Part shown: one piece after another, positions 11,822 through 23,615 of the stretch
Position numbering within the stretch: the stretch's first letter is position 1
How the letters are laid out: the number at the start of each line of letters is the position of its first letter
From: Tubulanus polymorphus
Lineage: Eukaryota; Nemertea; Palaeonemertea; Tubulaniformes; Tubulanidae
Direction of reading: 5' to 3'
Length of the DNA stretch: 60,000 nucleotides
Assembly: GCF_964204645.1 (NCBI RefSeq)
Contig: NC_134027.1
Coordinates: 12,266,485-12,326,484, forward strand
Position numbers and translations under genes: made by a program
Notes under the pieces: generated by a model
The model's input: the letters and a program-made list of their open reading frames with translations, nothing else
What the model was told of the DNA's origin: nothing
The model's database searches: none

Positions 11822-11978
11822 ACAGCAGACTCCTCTTAACTGGAATCAATTGGGACCAGTGACAAACGATGATTGGAGTAAGACTAATGAATTTAATTCA
11901 CATTATGGTTCTAAGATTTGTGTTCGAGGTAGGAGATAATTCGACTTGAAAGCATTTGATTTAAGAGGAGTCTACTGT
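11822..11978. mobile_element. Short pogo/Tigger-like MITE with TA duplication
   Basis: Inverted ends read TACAGCAGACTCCTCTTAA (11822-11840) and TTAAGAGGAGTCTACTGTA (11959-11977), flanked by TA. The CAGTAGACTCCTCTTAA end also occurs at 44030-44047 as a half copy. Length (about 155 bp), TA target and a CAG start fit a non-autonomous pogo-like element. Confidence 0.6.
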
Positions 11979-12012
11979 AATTAGGCTTTCCTGATCCTAT
12001 TGTAATTGGTTG

Positions 12013-12255
12013 TATTATTATGGTTTTCTGCTTCTTCAATGAAAAACCCTTTTGTTCTGAACAGTATTATTACTATTCACACGTCTTACTGAAAGAATAT
12101 AACTTACCACAATTCACTCCCTATCTCGGTGAAGTCATAATATCCTATGGTGCAAGTACTTGATATTAAAACAACTTTTTTGATCCTTTTGTATTCCAAT
12201 GGATTAATAGGGTTTTCTGCTGCTTTTGTGGAAAACCCTTTTGTTCTGCAGAGTA
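12013..12255. repeat. Two copies of a hairpin repeat (GGGTTTTCTGCTGC family)
   Basis: Two hairpins of the form GGTTTTCTGC(TG)CTT...GAAAAACCC, followed by TTTTGTTCTG and an ATTATT-rich tail, lie at about 12019-12062 and 12209-12255. The same hairpin forms the ends of an element at 53028-53757. Confidence 0.6.
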
Positions 12256-15200
12256 TTATAGTAGATTCCGCCTAATAACCGGTACTGGCCTATCCGGTAA
12301 TCTGTTCAAATCAGTAAAATGAAAATATGATATTCCGTTTGCTACTGCTTTTCTATACAATAATATCACCTAGCCCGCTATGGGTCTATTCGATAATCCA
12401 CCTTATCCAGAAAACGTCATTTCTGTTCATTCTGCGCTTAAACTGGTGAACCATAATGGCTTTTTACCTACAAACTGTATTTTACAATACTATCAATCAT
12501 CTTTCGCTATTGGTGAATCATATGAGGCCTTGTTACTATTACTGCCCACTCGTGACCTAACTTAGCCATAGTTGCCATTACGAAAGTGCATCAAGAGTGA
12601 ACCAGAATGGCGTAGTTTCAGGAATTGAAGAGAACGCAACACGCCAAGTCTATAAAAGGACTTGTTTGGATGTTGTGCTTGTTCAAACCAGTAATCGCCT
12701 AATTCGGTGGAAAGATTAAGGTAACAACTTTACCGGTTTAGCCAGAGTCTACTGCATTATAATTCTCTTTTTCACACGAAATCAATGTCCTATGGTCCTC
12801 GTACCTGATAGGCCATATTAAAAAAAAACTTGCGCTCTACACAAGTTCTTACTCTTACTACTAGGGAGATGTAAATCTTGAAAAAATCATTTCAGCATTG
12901 GTTTTTCGCATGTAATTTATTCAGTTTATCATTCTCCATTCCTTTTTGAATGATAAACCGGTATAAACCTACCGGTATATTGATTTTAGTTCAATGTATA
13001 GAAATATATAAACTAAAGGTCAAGTACATGTACATACTCATTTTGAAGCCTTGTATCATAAATGTATAAGTATCTTACAATAAGAAATAATAGTGTAAAC
13101 ATTTATTTGAAAAAATAAAAATTTAAAAATAAGACATAACCACCTCATTTTTGCCCACTTGGGACTTAAATCCTGGCAGGCTATTGCATTTTGCTTTTGG
13201 CCTGTCAACCATCCATCTGTAGCTGGAATTTATTTTGGGGAGTTTTGAAGACACTTCAATATATTGTCTTGATATATGGTCTGTACAATGTTTGTATCAA
13301 CCCTAAACATCACTGCAGCCCCAAAACTGGCTTAAAGTCTTATATTCCAGCCATTGTTGTTAGCCAAAATCAACACTTTTTACACCTGTTTTACCTTTGT
13401 TAGGGATAGTGGAGTTGGCGTTTAGCCAATTTTGTAAAATCTCGGTACGTTTTTTTAAGTAAGCATTTGTTTCATTGGTTCTTGGCCTAAACGACGTATA
13501 ATTAATGCTATTGAAGACGTATATAAAATTGCAATGACCTTGATTGTGGGCGTCATCTCTACTAGGGAATGGGATTGGCTGTATTTTGGGATATACAGGA
13601 AATTCTGCAAATTCCGGTGCTACTTATGTAATTATGGAAAAGCCACAAAATGGCGGGCGTTTCGTTGGACTAGGTACCGTACATGTGCAAATTCCAAATG
13701 ATCAGCTTGCGAGAATATATTTTATATATATCTGCAGTCGGTAATGTTTCATTTGATACCCTTACCGGTAGTTTGTTTTGATTGACCATAAAGTGTAAGC
13801 AAACGTTCACCCTGGTGTGATGAAACACAAACCAACTAGTTTCATTGGAGTAGGCCTATTATTTAAGTATAAATGTTGTCGGCGCTAATTGACAATGGTA
13901 AACTATGAAATGAAATATAAATTTAAAGCAAATTCAGATATGCTCTCTGTTAACTTTTAGTGGCAAATACATTTGTTGGACACATGAGTCCCTCCCAGGG
14001 GATGCGATGGAGTGAAATGAATGTCAAGGAAATGAATGTAACAACTGCAAATTGTTTCACTCGGTGTATAAGTCGAGGTCAATATATTTTTGTGGTAAAA
14101 TCAAGGGTTTAAAACAATCCATACATCAATCTTTACGGTACCAGTATGTTAGGCCCTACATTTGAAGAGGTGCCAAGACGTTTAATATTCAGCAACCCTC
14201 TGATTGATGATATGTGAATTTTTTTTCTCTAAATATTTTTTATATTGTAAAAAGTATTTTTTCAAAATATAAAATAGTTTCCCTACCTACCTGAACCCTA
14301 CCAAATATTTGTACATGGACCGTCAACAAGACTTTTTTGTTCCCAAAAAGTCATTTTTGCCCTGAATTCTATAAGCGCTAGTTTCCTAATGGTTTGTCAT
14401 TTTTCATAGAAGTTTGTGACTGTCATATTTTGAAAAGGGATCTTCAACATATCAGATCAGTCACTTTTCTGACATTTGACAGCTGTCTTGATGTTCCTAG
14501 CCAGGCTTCAATTGGGCAAACCTGACCCACAGCAATAGTATCATAGATTACTGTGGGTAGCCACAGCGACCTACAACATATTTGAATGTCAAATTTGTCG
14601 TAGCACATTAGTAATTCATAGTACAAATCACCATCACTGAATTTTTTTACGCCTTATAAAACGTTACCATTATGAAACCTAAACAATGTTAACCATTCAG
14701 CGTCATTTTACAAACGACAACCGTAAATCGATGTGCAAAACGTCACAGGTCTATGTGAACACATCCAAGCTATTTGGCAAAATATTATTGACAAAGATGT
14801 AGATTGTCTTCCTGTGATTATATAATGAGCTCTATTTGAACGTCGAAATGTTATATTTCATTGAATATCATAAGAAGATGTATTGTAATAGTAATGGATG
14901 TATGATTATATCAGAAGTGGCAGGCATAAATCGAAATGATAAGTAAATCGGATTATTCGGTCGAAATGGCGGATGTATACACGATTTGGAAGTCTGATAT
15001 AAAATTAAGACCCTGACATGGGGATGCCGGTGGAATGACGAAGCTATCTACGATGTGTGTAGGACCGGCGTGAATTTCATCGGCGGCTACAAGCGGTCAA
15101 TATAAAAATGTATAAACATACAATTTCAATATTCAAATGTTTTAGAAAATATGTTCGATATTAGGGGTATGCAGGTTTCATGCGATAAGCAATTTATAAT

Positions 15201-16685
15201 AGCATAGCTGTCATATACGACTCCGCGTCCTCTGATGGCATGTGTATTAGGTAACAATTCAATTCAATTCTTTATTGATCCTTATTACATATAAAATTCC
15301 CGAATTCAATAAAGTTACAATTTTAAAATAAGAAAATACAACATACAAAACACATGCGTAATTCATACAGAATAACATAAACATGTTATTTAAAATGACA
15401 TTGTCTACTTCAACCCAGACTCATGAAGATATCGAGTGACTGAGCCAAACCGCGCCGACACGGGCCGGATGGCTAGGTCACACGATATGCTCCAAAGTTA
15501 CGATAAAGCAGACATCAGACAAGCTCTTTCCTCAACTATGGAGGCAATGAAGACCTCGGAAGACCTCGCATCACCTACCCAAATCGCCAAATCTCATAAT
15601 TCCCCAAATTTCTTAAAACTTCGATTTCAAATTTGCAATTCCACATCAGCTTATCCCAAAAATTCTACATTTTTTTCGCATGCGTCAAATAATTCATTAA
15701 AATTAATTTTCTTGTTCTCATTGTCATTGAGACAAAGAGAGCTATATTATCAACAACAATCATATAATTTTATGAGAACTTATCACAAATAACAAACAAA
15801 CATTATTCAACCACTTTATTATACTGGGTGTCTCAGATTACCTATTCATCAACTATACCAGTAATGATGATTAATTTCATTTGGGGTAAGGTTGGTAGAC
15901 ACGGATATTTACTTGATGATGAAATGTTGAAATGCAATGATAAGCCAAGCATGACTGAGCACTGGCGTATTTTGATATGGTCAATAAAATGGAGTCGAAA
16001 CCAAAGACTACAGACAAATCCACTATAATTGTGTACGTTAATTGTTAAATGACCAGCTGCCAGTTGAAAAATTGATAAAAACCACAAAATCACCGCATTC
16101 ACTTCTTGTGAAATTTTCTTGTGGGGAATCGTAAAAACAAAGATATCAAAAGCGCCGCCAGCGGGAATTAAGGACAGATAACTGGTGGATGAATACCATA
16201 GCAACAGTTAACTTGTAGTAGTCACTATATCAACTGTCCACTGGTTAACTCTAACCAACTTTTGAGCAACTGGTCCAAGAAAGTAACAGATTTTGAAAAA
16301 TGCTGAATCTGATGTATCAAAATTCTGCGAGGGAAATGAGACATCGAGCTCAACTGTGCATTGGTAAAAATGGTTGACATTGAACAATTCTGGCGGGGGA
16401 TCTATGATTTTGGTAGGGAAGTAAAAAGGGACCATGTGAACTTTAACTGCGAGGACGATGCAAGCAGCATAGCCCTCATGACCATCGACTGTGAGGGGAA
16501 TTTTGAAATTTTTAAAATTTTGATGATAATTTGGTGTGATTGTTGAACAATGAAATCTATGAAATTGATCATAAATATTACACTATACTAATACCATAAT
16601 CCCAATACCATAGCATATTCATCATTTTGCATGAGAAAATACAACTTTTGTTTGTTTTACATTCACCTTTATTGGAAAAACTGGA
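12256..16685. other. No recognised gene; old dispersed repeats
   Basis: No coding exon could be recognised. The stretches 13190-13420 and 14300-14470 are diverged copies of sequence that recurs at 37360-37960 (shared phrases such as CAGCCATTGTTGTT, CAAAATCA(A/G)CACTTTTTACAC and TTTTTTGTTCCCAAAAA). The ATTCAATTCTTTATTGATCC stretch near 15260 resembles a retroposon 3' end. Confidence 0.45.
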
Positions 16686-16687
16686 TT

Positions 16688-17090
16688 TTTTGGATCCTGT
16701 AGGTCCCAGGTAGCCATTTTGTAATTCTCGTTCCGGGCTCTAACTCATTAACTGTTTGAGATAATCTAATGAAATATGATGGATGGGTTATCATAGAGAC
16801 TGTAGGTAACTGATCAGATTTCAGGTCCTGTAGGTCAAAAGTAAAGGCCAAAGGAAGCCTTTCTGTAAATTTCATTTTAAGGGCTCAAACCCATAAATGG
16901 TACCGAGATAACTTGGTGAAATTTTGTGGATGGGTTACCCTAGAGATCATGGGTAATTGATTGGATTTCAGGTCCTATATGTCAAAATGTCAAGGTCACC
17001 GGACGCTATTTTGTATTTTTAATTTCCGGGCTCCAACTAATAGATGGTTCGGTGACATTTGATGGATGGGTAATCCTAGATGTATTCTAT
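16688..17090. repeat. Tandem repeat, about 3 units of 130-147 bp
   Basis: The phrase TCCTGTAGGTC/TCCTATATGTC recurs at 16695, 16826 and 16973. Each is followed by a CCGGGCTC(T/C)AAC-type word and GATGGATGGGTTA(T/C)C. This is a short, diverged minisatellite-like array just upstream of the cyclotransferase exon. Confidence 0.75.
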
Positions 17091-17264
17091 CCTTAACTAA
17101 TACCGCTTGCCCCAGACTGATTTTACCAGTTTCAGTCGGTTCGAGTTAAATGAGGTTCATTGTAATTAGGGAAATATGGGAAAAAACTTTTTGCTTGTTC
17201 CTTGAGAAGAAAGATTGCCACTGGCTAGTTTGTAGAGCATTAGTAATTTAGTTTTTTTCTTTAG

Positions 17265-17433
17265 CTTGGCACTTATGAGTCAGACCATAACTCCAATTGT
17301 TGGACCACCCACAATGGAAAATGTGAACACCAGTGACACTTTCTATTATTTTGGGTTCGGAAGCAACATGCTGATCCAAAGACTCCAAATGGGTTCTCCA
17401 TCAGCCAAGAAATTTGCTGTCGGAAAACTTCTG
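17265..17433 (+). CDS. GGCT: Gamma-glutamylcyclotransferase, coding exon 1
   Basis: The exon follows a strong acceptor (TTTTTTTCTTTAG, ending at 17264) and ends before the donor GTAGGT at 17434. The likely start is ATG at 17275; ATG 17314 is an alternative. It encodes the N-terminal beta strand and substrate loop of the cyclotransferase fold, FYYFGFGSNML, the family's (Y/F)GSN signature that binds the gamma-glutamyl group, then IQRLQMGSPSAKKF. The exon ends in phase 0 and joins exon 2 at 42704 in frame. The enzyme turns gamma-glutamyl amino acids or dipeptides into 5-oxoproline plus amino acid in the cytosolic gamma-glutamyl/glutathione cycle. The predicted whole protein is about 194 residues, close to the animal family. 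A 5' UTR exon must lie further upstream. Confidence 0.93.
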
Positions 17434-17558
17434 GTAGGTGTAATGGTTATAAACAATTATATAGTTTAGTTTTAGAATGGATTATTTGATGACGGTAGTC
17501 ATGTCATAGTTTTTTTTGAAGGTTTTGTTTTAACTCTACATTCTTCGGTTTTTATTAG

Positions 17559-17880
17559 GCCAGCCGTAGGCTGAGCCTATTACTATACAAATGGAGCGAA
17601 TTTAAATGACATGGTTTCCACACAAAAGGCTCTTTTGCTTGCCAAGTGAGGGCATATTCGAACAAATCACGTATTTAAGCGTAATCCATTCTCGGAATCG
17701 TAGCGAGCAGAATTTTGAAATAGGGTCTCATAAAAATGTTTTCTGCATTTTTCACGAAAGTTAAATCGGGAAAATTTCAATTTTTATCAGCCAATCAGGA
17801 AGTTGTGTCTTCCCTGTGATTGGTTTATCTGAAAATATCAGCAGCTGTTCACGTGAATTATCGCGATTTCATTACTGGCG
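17559..17880. repeat. Dispersed host repeat, copy A (5' part)
   Basis: Starting GGCCAGCCGTAGGCTGAGCC, this stretch recurs at 41305-41760 (copy C, longer). The 3' part of the family, around GTGTTCACGTGAA, recurs at 36985-37145 (copy B). It lies just outside the Polinton's left end. Confidence 0.75.
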
Positions 17881-17947
17881 CTTTTGCGCATGACGTCATG
17901 TATCAACACGTGACAATACTTCCGCGTTCGCTACGTGTTCGCTGATT

Positions 17948-17953
17948 GGCCCA
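17948..17953. repeat. Polinton target-site duplication, left (GGCCCA)
   Basis: This hexamer directly precedes the element's first base and matches 36357-36362 exactly. Six-base duplications are the rule for Polinton integration. Confidence 0.95.
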
Positions 17954-18121
17954 AGTAATAGGGGTAATAGGCTTTCATACCAAAGGTCGAACGGTCGAGC
18001 CCATTAAAAAACAAAATATTAAAAGTAATTAAAAACTATAATATATTTTCATAACCGCGTGCATTTTATATCAAAACTAAATATTTATTCTAAGATATCA
18101 ATAATATAAAAAGCATATTGT

Positions 18122-18181
18122 ATTAAATCAATTGGTCGCTCCGCTTCGCCACCGCTCCGCTCCGCGACCAATTGATTTAAT
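18122..18181. other. Central GC-capped hairpin of the left TIR
   Basis: Perfect 18-bp arms (ATTAAATCAATTGGTCGC at 18122-18139 and its complement at 18164-18181) enclose a 24-base GC-rich loop. This hairpin is the centre of the larger palindrome 17954-18358. The same hairpin is at 36128-36187 in the right TIR. Confidence 0.9.
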
Positions 18182-18423
18182 TACAATACACAAATTCAAA
18201 TAATCAAATATATTCAAATGATAATAATTATTCTATTATTCAACTGAAATGCACGCGGTTATGAAAATATATTATAGTTTTTTAATTACTTTTAATATAT
18301 GTTATTAATGAACTCGATCATTAAACCTTTGATATGAAAGCCTATTACCCCTATTACTCTTAAAATATTCATATATATATGAATAAAATATAAATCATTG
18401 AACTTCTAAAATCAATTTTAATA

Positions 18424-18443
18424 AAAAATATAGTATTAAAATG
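18424..18443 (+). promoter_or_regulatory. Early-type upstream block of the polymerase gene
   Basis: AAAAAT is followed by 11 bases (ATAGTATTAAA) and the ATG, the same spacing as before the genes at 22501, 29461 and 34168(-). Confidence 0.5.
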
Positions 18444-21400
18444 GAAGCAAATAAATACTACTGCCCAACATGTAATATCGATATAGATAAATCCCAAAAA
18501 GCAAGACACAATAAAACTATAACACATTTAGAGAATAAATTGAAACTAGAATATAAAGATGATATATTAGAAACTAAATTAGAAGAATTAAAGAATGAAA
18601 AAGAAACATACAAATGTGATACATGTAATCAATCATTCAGTGATAAAAGATATTATAAAGAACATTTAAAATCTATAAGTCATATTAGAAATAAGAATAA
18701 TGATATTTTAGGTGAAGATTATTTTGATAATGATAACGATAAGAAACAGAAGACAATTAAAAGAATAAAAAATAAATTAAACAATAAAAGACCATACATG
18801 GAAGATGTAAGAAATTATATTAATTCATTAGATAATAAAAAAGATATAGAGATAACCGAAGCATTTAAAAGTGATATTGGTCCAGCAGCTATCGAGTTTA
18901 AATTTCATAAAGGTAAAACATTAGAAGAAAATAAAAAACATTTAGAAAATATGAAAGAAATAATAAAAATAATTACAGATGTTGAATATCCTAAAATTAG
19001 TATATCAGTTAAAGTAAAGTTTATAAAATCTGAAGATAAACCAATATATAATATAAATTCTCATTCACAACATATTATATCTAAACAACATATAGATGAT
19101 AAATTAAATAAATGTTATAATGAAATAAAAACTAAAATAGAAGAGAAATATTTTGAAGGCTCTGGTTTAATATTTGATGAGATAATATTTATAACTTTAC
19201 ATGTTTATAACACAAAATATAATAAGTTAACTAAATCAAAACCAATTGATGAAAATAATTTATCATATGATAAAGATGATAGTATAAATGGAATAAGTTA
19301 TATTAAACTACCATTTAAAACTAATGGTGTAATAAATATACAAAATTTTGATAATAAATGTTTTATATGGGCTATAATAAGTTTTTTACATCCAACAGAA
19401 GAAATTACACATAGTTTTAGATTAACTCATTATAAACAATTTGAAAATAATTATAAGATAGATAAGTATCCTGTTAGAATTAAAAATATTCCAAAAATAG
19501 AAAGAGATAATAATCTTAAAATAAATGTATTTGATTTGATTAAATTACCAAATACAAAAGGAAATAATATTAAACATTATACATTAGAACCTTTATACCT
19601 ATCAAAAGATTATGATTCAAATAATGTTATAGATATACTATATTATGAGAATCATTATATGTGGATTAAACAAATCGATTTATTTTTTAGAACAGAAAGT
19701 GATCACCATAATAAAATATATCTATGTAGAAAATGTTTACATAAATTTAGTAATGAAAGTACATTATTAAATCATAAACAACTATGTGATAATCATGATT
19801 ATTGTAAATTAGTTTTACCAAATGAAAAAGATAAAATATTAGAATTCAAAAAATATGATTACAAAAATAAAGTACCATTTGTAATATATGGAGATTTTGA
19901 ATCATTAAATAAAGAATTAACAGATAAAGATAGAAAAGATATATATTATAAAAGAAAGAAATTAAATTCTAATGAAAGTGATTATTCAGAAGAACCACCA
20001 AAAACAAATACTATTAAAAAGATTCATCAATCAGCTGCAGCTTTCGGGTTATATATAAAATCTGATTATCCAGAACTAATTGAAAGTGAATATTATCATT
20101 GTAGAAATGAAAATGTTATCAATCATTTTTGTGACTTATTAATTGAATATGAAATAAGATTTAGTAAATTATTGAATACAAATAAAGAAATAATTATGAC
20201 AGAAGAAGATAAAGAAGTATTTGAGTTTGCAGATAAATGTTATTATTGTGAAAAGATATTTAATTATAAAGATAAAAAAGTAAGAGACCATGATCATTTG
20301 AATGGAAAGTTTAGAGGCGCTGCACATGAGAATTGTAATTTGCAAGCCAAAAAAGTAAATTTTGTCCCCATTATATTTCACAATTTATCGGGGTATGACG
20401 CGCATTTATTCATTAAGCAACTGTGTCATAAAATAGAAGAAATTAATAATGAAATAGAAATATTAAATTCAAATAAATCAAAAGATAAAATACCAACTTA
20501 TAAATTTAGAATGTTAGCTAAAACATCTGAGAATTATATATCATTCCAATTTGGTTGTCTAAGATTTATAGATTCATATAGATTTTTAAATAGTTCATTA
20601 GATAACTTATCAAAATCATTAGTTGATGATGAATTAAAGATATTAAAAGAATATTACCCAAATTATGATGATTTTAAATTAATGAGATATAAAGGCGCAA
20701 TTCCATATTCTTTCTATAAAAATCATAATGATTTTAAAATAACTGAATTATTGAAAGAACAATTCTATGATGAATTAAAAAATGAATATGTTAAAGATGA
20801 AGTATATAATAGAACATTGAATATTTGGAATCATTTTGAAATTAAAAATCATGGACAATTAGTAGATTTATATTTAAAATCAGATGTATTATTATTAACC
20901 GATATATTCGAAAGGTTTAGAGATGTAAACCTAAAATATTTCAATATTGATCCTTGTCATTGTTATTCATCTCCAGGATTAACATGGGATTGTGGATTAA
21001 AATTTACAGATATAAAAATGGATTTGTTAACAAATATAGATCAATTACTATTATTTGAAAAATCTATAAGAGGAGGTGTTTCAGGTGTATTGGGTGATAG
21101 ATATTTCAATGTAAATGATAATCCTGGATATAAATTATTATACATAGATGCAAATAATCTTTATGGTTGGGCAATGATGGAACCACAACCTTATGGGATG
21201 TTTGAAATAACTGAAGTTTTACAAATTGATAAATTTGATTGGAAGAAAAGAATCCTAGATATTGCAGATGATTCAGATACTGGTTACTTCTTCGTTGTAG
21301 ATTTAGAATACCCTGAAAATATTAAATTCAAATCTAGAAATCTAGCATATTGTCCCGAACATAAAATTGTTAAACATGAAGAATTATCAAATTATCAAAA

Positions 21401-22472
21401 AAGAATTAAACCTGAAAATCATATTCATACTGAAAAGTTAATGGTAACTCAAGAAGATAAATATAATTATGTAGTACATTATAGAATGTTGAAGTTTTAT
21501 TTGAATCAAGGAATGATATTAAAAAAAGTACATAGATATATTTCATTTAATCAATCTAAGTGGTTAGAAAAATATATAGATTTTAATACTACACAGAGAA
21601 CTAAATCTAAAACTGATTTTGAGAAGGATTTTTTTAAGTTAATGAATAATGCATTTTATGGAAAAAACATGTGAAAATATTAGAAATAGAAATGATATTG
21701 AGTTAGTTAGTAATAGCAAAAGAATTAGACATTTGCAATCGTATCCGAAATTCATAGGTAATAGAATATTCGATGAAAATTTAGCAGCAGTTAAGATGAA
21801 GAGAACGTCTATTAAATTCAATAAACCTATTTATGTTGGCGCATCGGTTTTAGAGTTATCAAAGCTATTGATGTATGAATTCTATTATAATGTATTGCAA
21901 CCCCATTTTGGGGAAAAAATATAGAAATCTTATATCTAGATACAGATTCTTACATATTAAAGATAAAAAGTGATAACATAACTGATGATTTAAAAATATT
22001 AAATCATCATTTTGATTTCAGTAACTATCCTAAAGATCATGAATTGTTTAGCAATGATAATAAAAAAGTTCCTGGGAAGTTTAAGGATGAATTAGGCGGT
22101 GAAGAAATGATAGAGTTCATTGGTATTAGATCTAAAATGTATAGTTATAAAACTAAAGAACATGAAGCTAAAAAGTTAAAAGGAATAACCAAAAATGTAG
22201 TAGAAAAGAATATTCATTTTAAAGATTACATCAATTGTATATTTAATGAAGAAGTTAGAAAACATAAAATGAAATGTTTAAGATCTGAAGATCATGAAAT
22301 GTATATTGAAGAGATAGAGAAGATAAGTCTAAACCCATTTGATGATAAAAGATATATTTTAGATGATGGAATCCACACAGTCGCCTATGGTTGCAATTTA
22401 GATGAATATATAAAATTCAAAAGAGAAGAAACAAAAGAAAATGAGATTATGAAAAGGATTCTAACGTGTTAA
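18441..22472 (+). CDS. Protein-primed family B DNA polymerase (pPolB), two frame breaks
   Basis: This enzyme replicates the element using a protein primer. The N-terminus has two C2H2-type fingers (CPTC...H, residues 8-30; CDTC...H, about 54-76). Next comes the NFDNKCFIWAI...LHP region common in animal pPolB homologues, and a third Cys/His finger (CRKC...HKQLC, about 429-447). The exonuclease motifs are YGDFESL (about 485) and HNLSGYD (about 647-653), with an embedded HNH-like DHDH...CN element (about 616). Polymerase motif A is YIDANNLYG (about 902) and motif B is MNNAFYG (about 1070). Motif C, YLDTDSY, lies at 21933-21953, followed by the KxKG-type KLKG. The frame changes at the A6 run 21662-21667 and returns near the G4A6 tract 21910-21919, so three segments (to 21674, 21649-21924, and about 21912-22472) carry the protein. 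Both breaks are at homopolymers and may be mutations or assembly errors. Confidence 0.96.
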
Positions 22473-22483
22473 TAAATTTCAAT

Positions 22484-22503
22484 AAAAATTTGTATAATAA
22501 ATG
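22484..22503 (+). promoter_or_regulatory. Early-type upstream block
   Basis: AAAAAT, then TTGTATAATAA, then ATG of the OB-fold-like gene; the block matches those at 29444 and 34185(-) in spacing and in the TATAATAA core. Confidence 0.55.
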
Positions 22504-22842
22504 GAGAGTAAACAAGTACACAATGAATTCTTAGATAGAATTAAAGATACTTCAAGCGTCAAATCTGTAGATTATAAATTTAAAAAGTTAACAGAATTAA
22601 CAATTCACAAGAAATATTTAATTACAAATATTGTTACAGTTACTAACAAATATGGAGATAAATTAGTAATTCATTTAGAATATGAAGGATTAAAAGGAAA
22701 TAAATATAAATTCAGAACTTATTTACCAGATAGATTTCATAGATTATCAAGTGAAGATCTAGAAGAATTATGTTCTGGAGATTTCTATTTCGTATACAAA
22801 GGTAAGAATGAAAAAGGGCACCATGAAATAGATTTCGAATAA
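22501..22842 (+). CDS. Small OB-fold-like protein of the Polinton (putative ssDNA-binding)
   Basis: This 113-residue ORF follows the polymerase by 28 bases. The pattern LTELTIHKKYLITNIVTVTNKYG, then LVIHLEYE and YLPDRFHRLSSEDLEEL, resembles a family of short proteins in invertebrate Polinton-like elements that align as xxLKxxxxYxIxxxxxVxTKYG. Beta-strand-rich, charged and of this size, such proteins are compatible with an OB fold and a replication role. Its position next to the polymerase and the shared early-type upstream block support that. The function is inferred; no catalytic residues are seen. The ORF is intact. Confidence 0.6.
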   Translation: MESKQVHNEFLDRIKDTSSVKSVDYKFKKLTELTIHKKYLITNIVTVTNKYGDKLVIHLEYEGLKGNKYKFRTYLPDRFHRLSSEDLEELCSGDFYFVYKGKNEKGHHEIDFE

Positions 22843-22859
22843 GAAAATATATAAAATAA

Positions 22860-23615
22860 ATGGTAGAATTAAAAGAATATAGAATATATGTTGATTCTAG
22901 AAAACTTACAAATTATAAATCTCATAATTTATTAGTACAATTAGATAGAGAATTCAAAAATTGTGTTGATTTAAAATTAGTTAATATAAGTTTATGTAAT
23001 TCTTTTTACAATGTATCGGATAAAACTTTTGAACATAGAGGGTTTATGATTTATATGAGAAATAAAGATAAATGGTTTCATATATTTTTAAAACCAGGAT
23101 TATATAATTTAGAATCATTAGCGCAGGAAATTAATAGAAGAGCTCGGTTGAAAATCGGGGGCACTTCTGTATTTGAAATTAAATTTAATAAAATTGATAG
23201 TACTAATAAAATAAGAATAAAGATAACTAATGAACAACATAAATTCATGGTAAACAAACCAATGGCTAAAATGTTAGGAATTAAACCTCTTACAGTTACT
23301 GGAAACGCAGAAGGCAGCTCAAATATAATACCTTTTACACACTTTTATATTTATTGCAATTTAATCGAGCCTACAAAAACTTTCGAAGCAACTAAAGATA
23401 CAATTTGTAGTTCTAGTATACTAAATATTTTACCGCTAAAAAATGTTAAACAATTTGGAACTCAAATAAATTATAATTTAACAGAATGTGATTTTAAACC
23501 TTGCATTCCTAAATTTAATAATTTTAAATTAGAAATAAGAAATCATAATGGATACTTAATTGATTTAAATAACTTTCCTGTGATATATGAATTAGTTATA
23601 AGATGTAGAGAGTAA
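22860..23615 (+). CDS. Minor capsid (penton-type) protein candidate
   Basis: This intact 251-residue ORF begins 17 bases after its neighbour. The N-terminal half (EYRIYVDSRKL, LVQLDREFKNCVDLKLVNISL) and the C-terminal half (FYIYCNLIEPT, SSILNILPLKN, FKLEIRNHNGYLIDLNNFP) match the pattern I associate with the conserved minor capsid/penton-like proteins of Polintons: a beta-rich protein ending in a strand with a (D/N)xxGxxxDLN signature. It would form the pentameric vertices of an icosahedral capsid built from the major capsid protein at 28184. The assignment rests on family pattern and gene order; a structural search would settle it. Upstream is a GAAAAT-N11-ATG block, a weaker form of the early motif. 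Confidence 0.65.
   Translation: MVELKEYRIYVDSRKLTNYKSHNLLVQLDREFKNCVDLKLVNISLCNSFYNVSDKTFEHRGFMIYMRNKDKWFHIFLKPGLYNLESLAQEINRRARLKIGGTSVFEIKFNKIDSTNKIRIKITNEQHKFMVNKPMAKMLGIKPLTVTGNAEGSSNIIPFTHFYIYCNLIEPTKTFEATKDTICSSSILNILPLKNVKQFGTQINYNLTECDFKPCIPKFNNFKLEIRNHNGYLIDLNNFPVIYELVIRCRE

Larger units (their letters stand above)
17954..18527 (+). repeat. Polinton left terminal inverted repeat
   Basis: This matches the reverse complement of 35799-36356 almost base for base. Visible differences are a one-base A-run length change near 18035, a patch of changes near 18330-18356 and small changes toward the inner limit. The TIR runs past the polymerase start codon (18441), so the promoter and first ~29 codons of the polymerase are part of the repeat. 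The end starts AG, as Polintons do, and the outermost 17 bases are a short direct repeat of GTAATAGG. Confidence 0.95.

Noticed and set aside
15436-15792. 118-codon ORF on the + strand
   Set aside because: No recognisable motif, low-complexity C-terminus and no splice or promoter context.
21662-21668. A canonical -1 frameshift heptamer (A AAA AAC), in frame, at the first polymerase break
   Set aside because: A -1 shift enters a frame that stops after about 12 codons; the conserved downstream segment needs +1 (or -2), so programmed -1 frameshifting cannot explain it.
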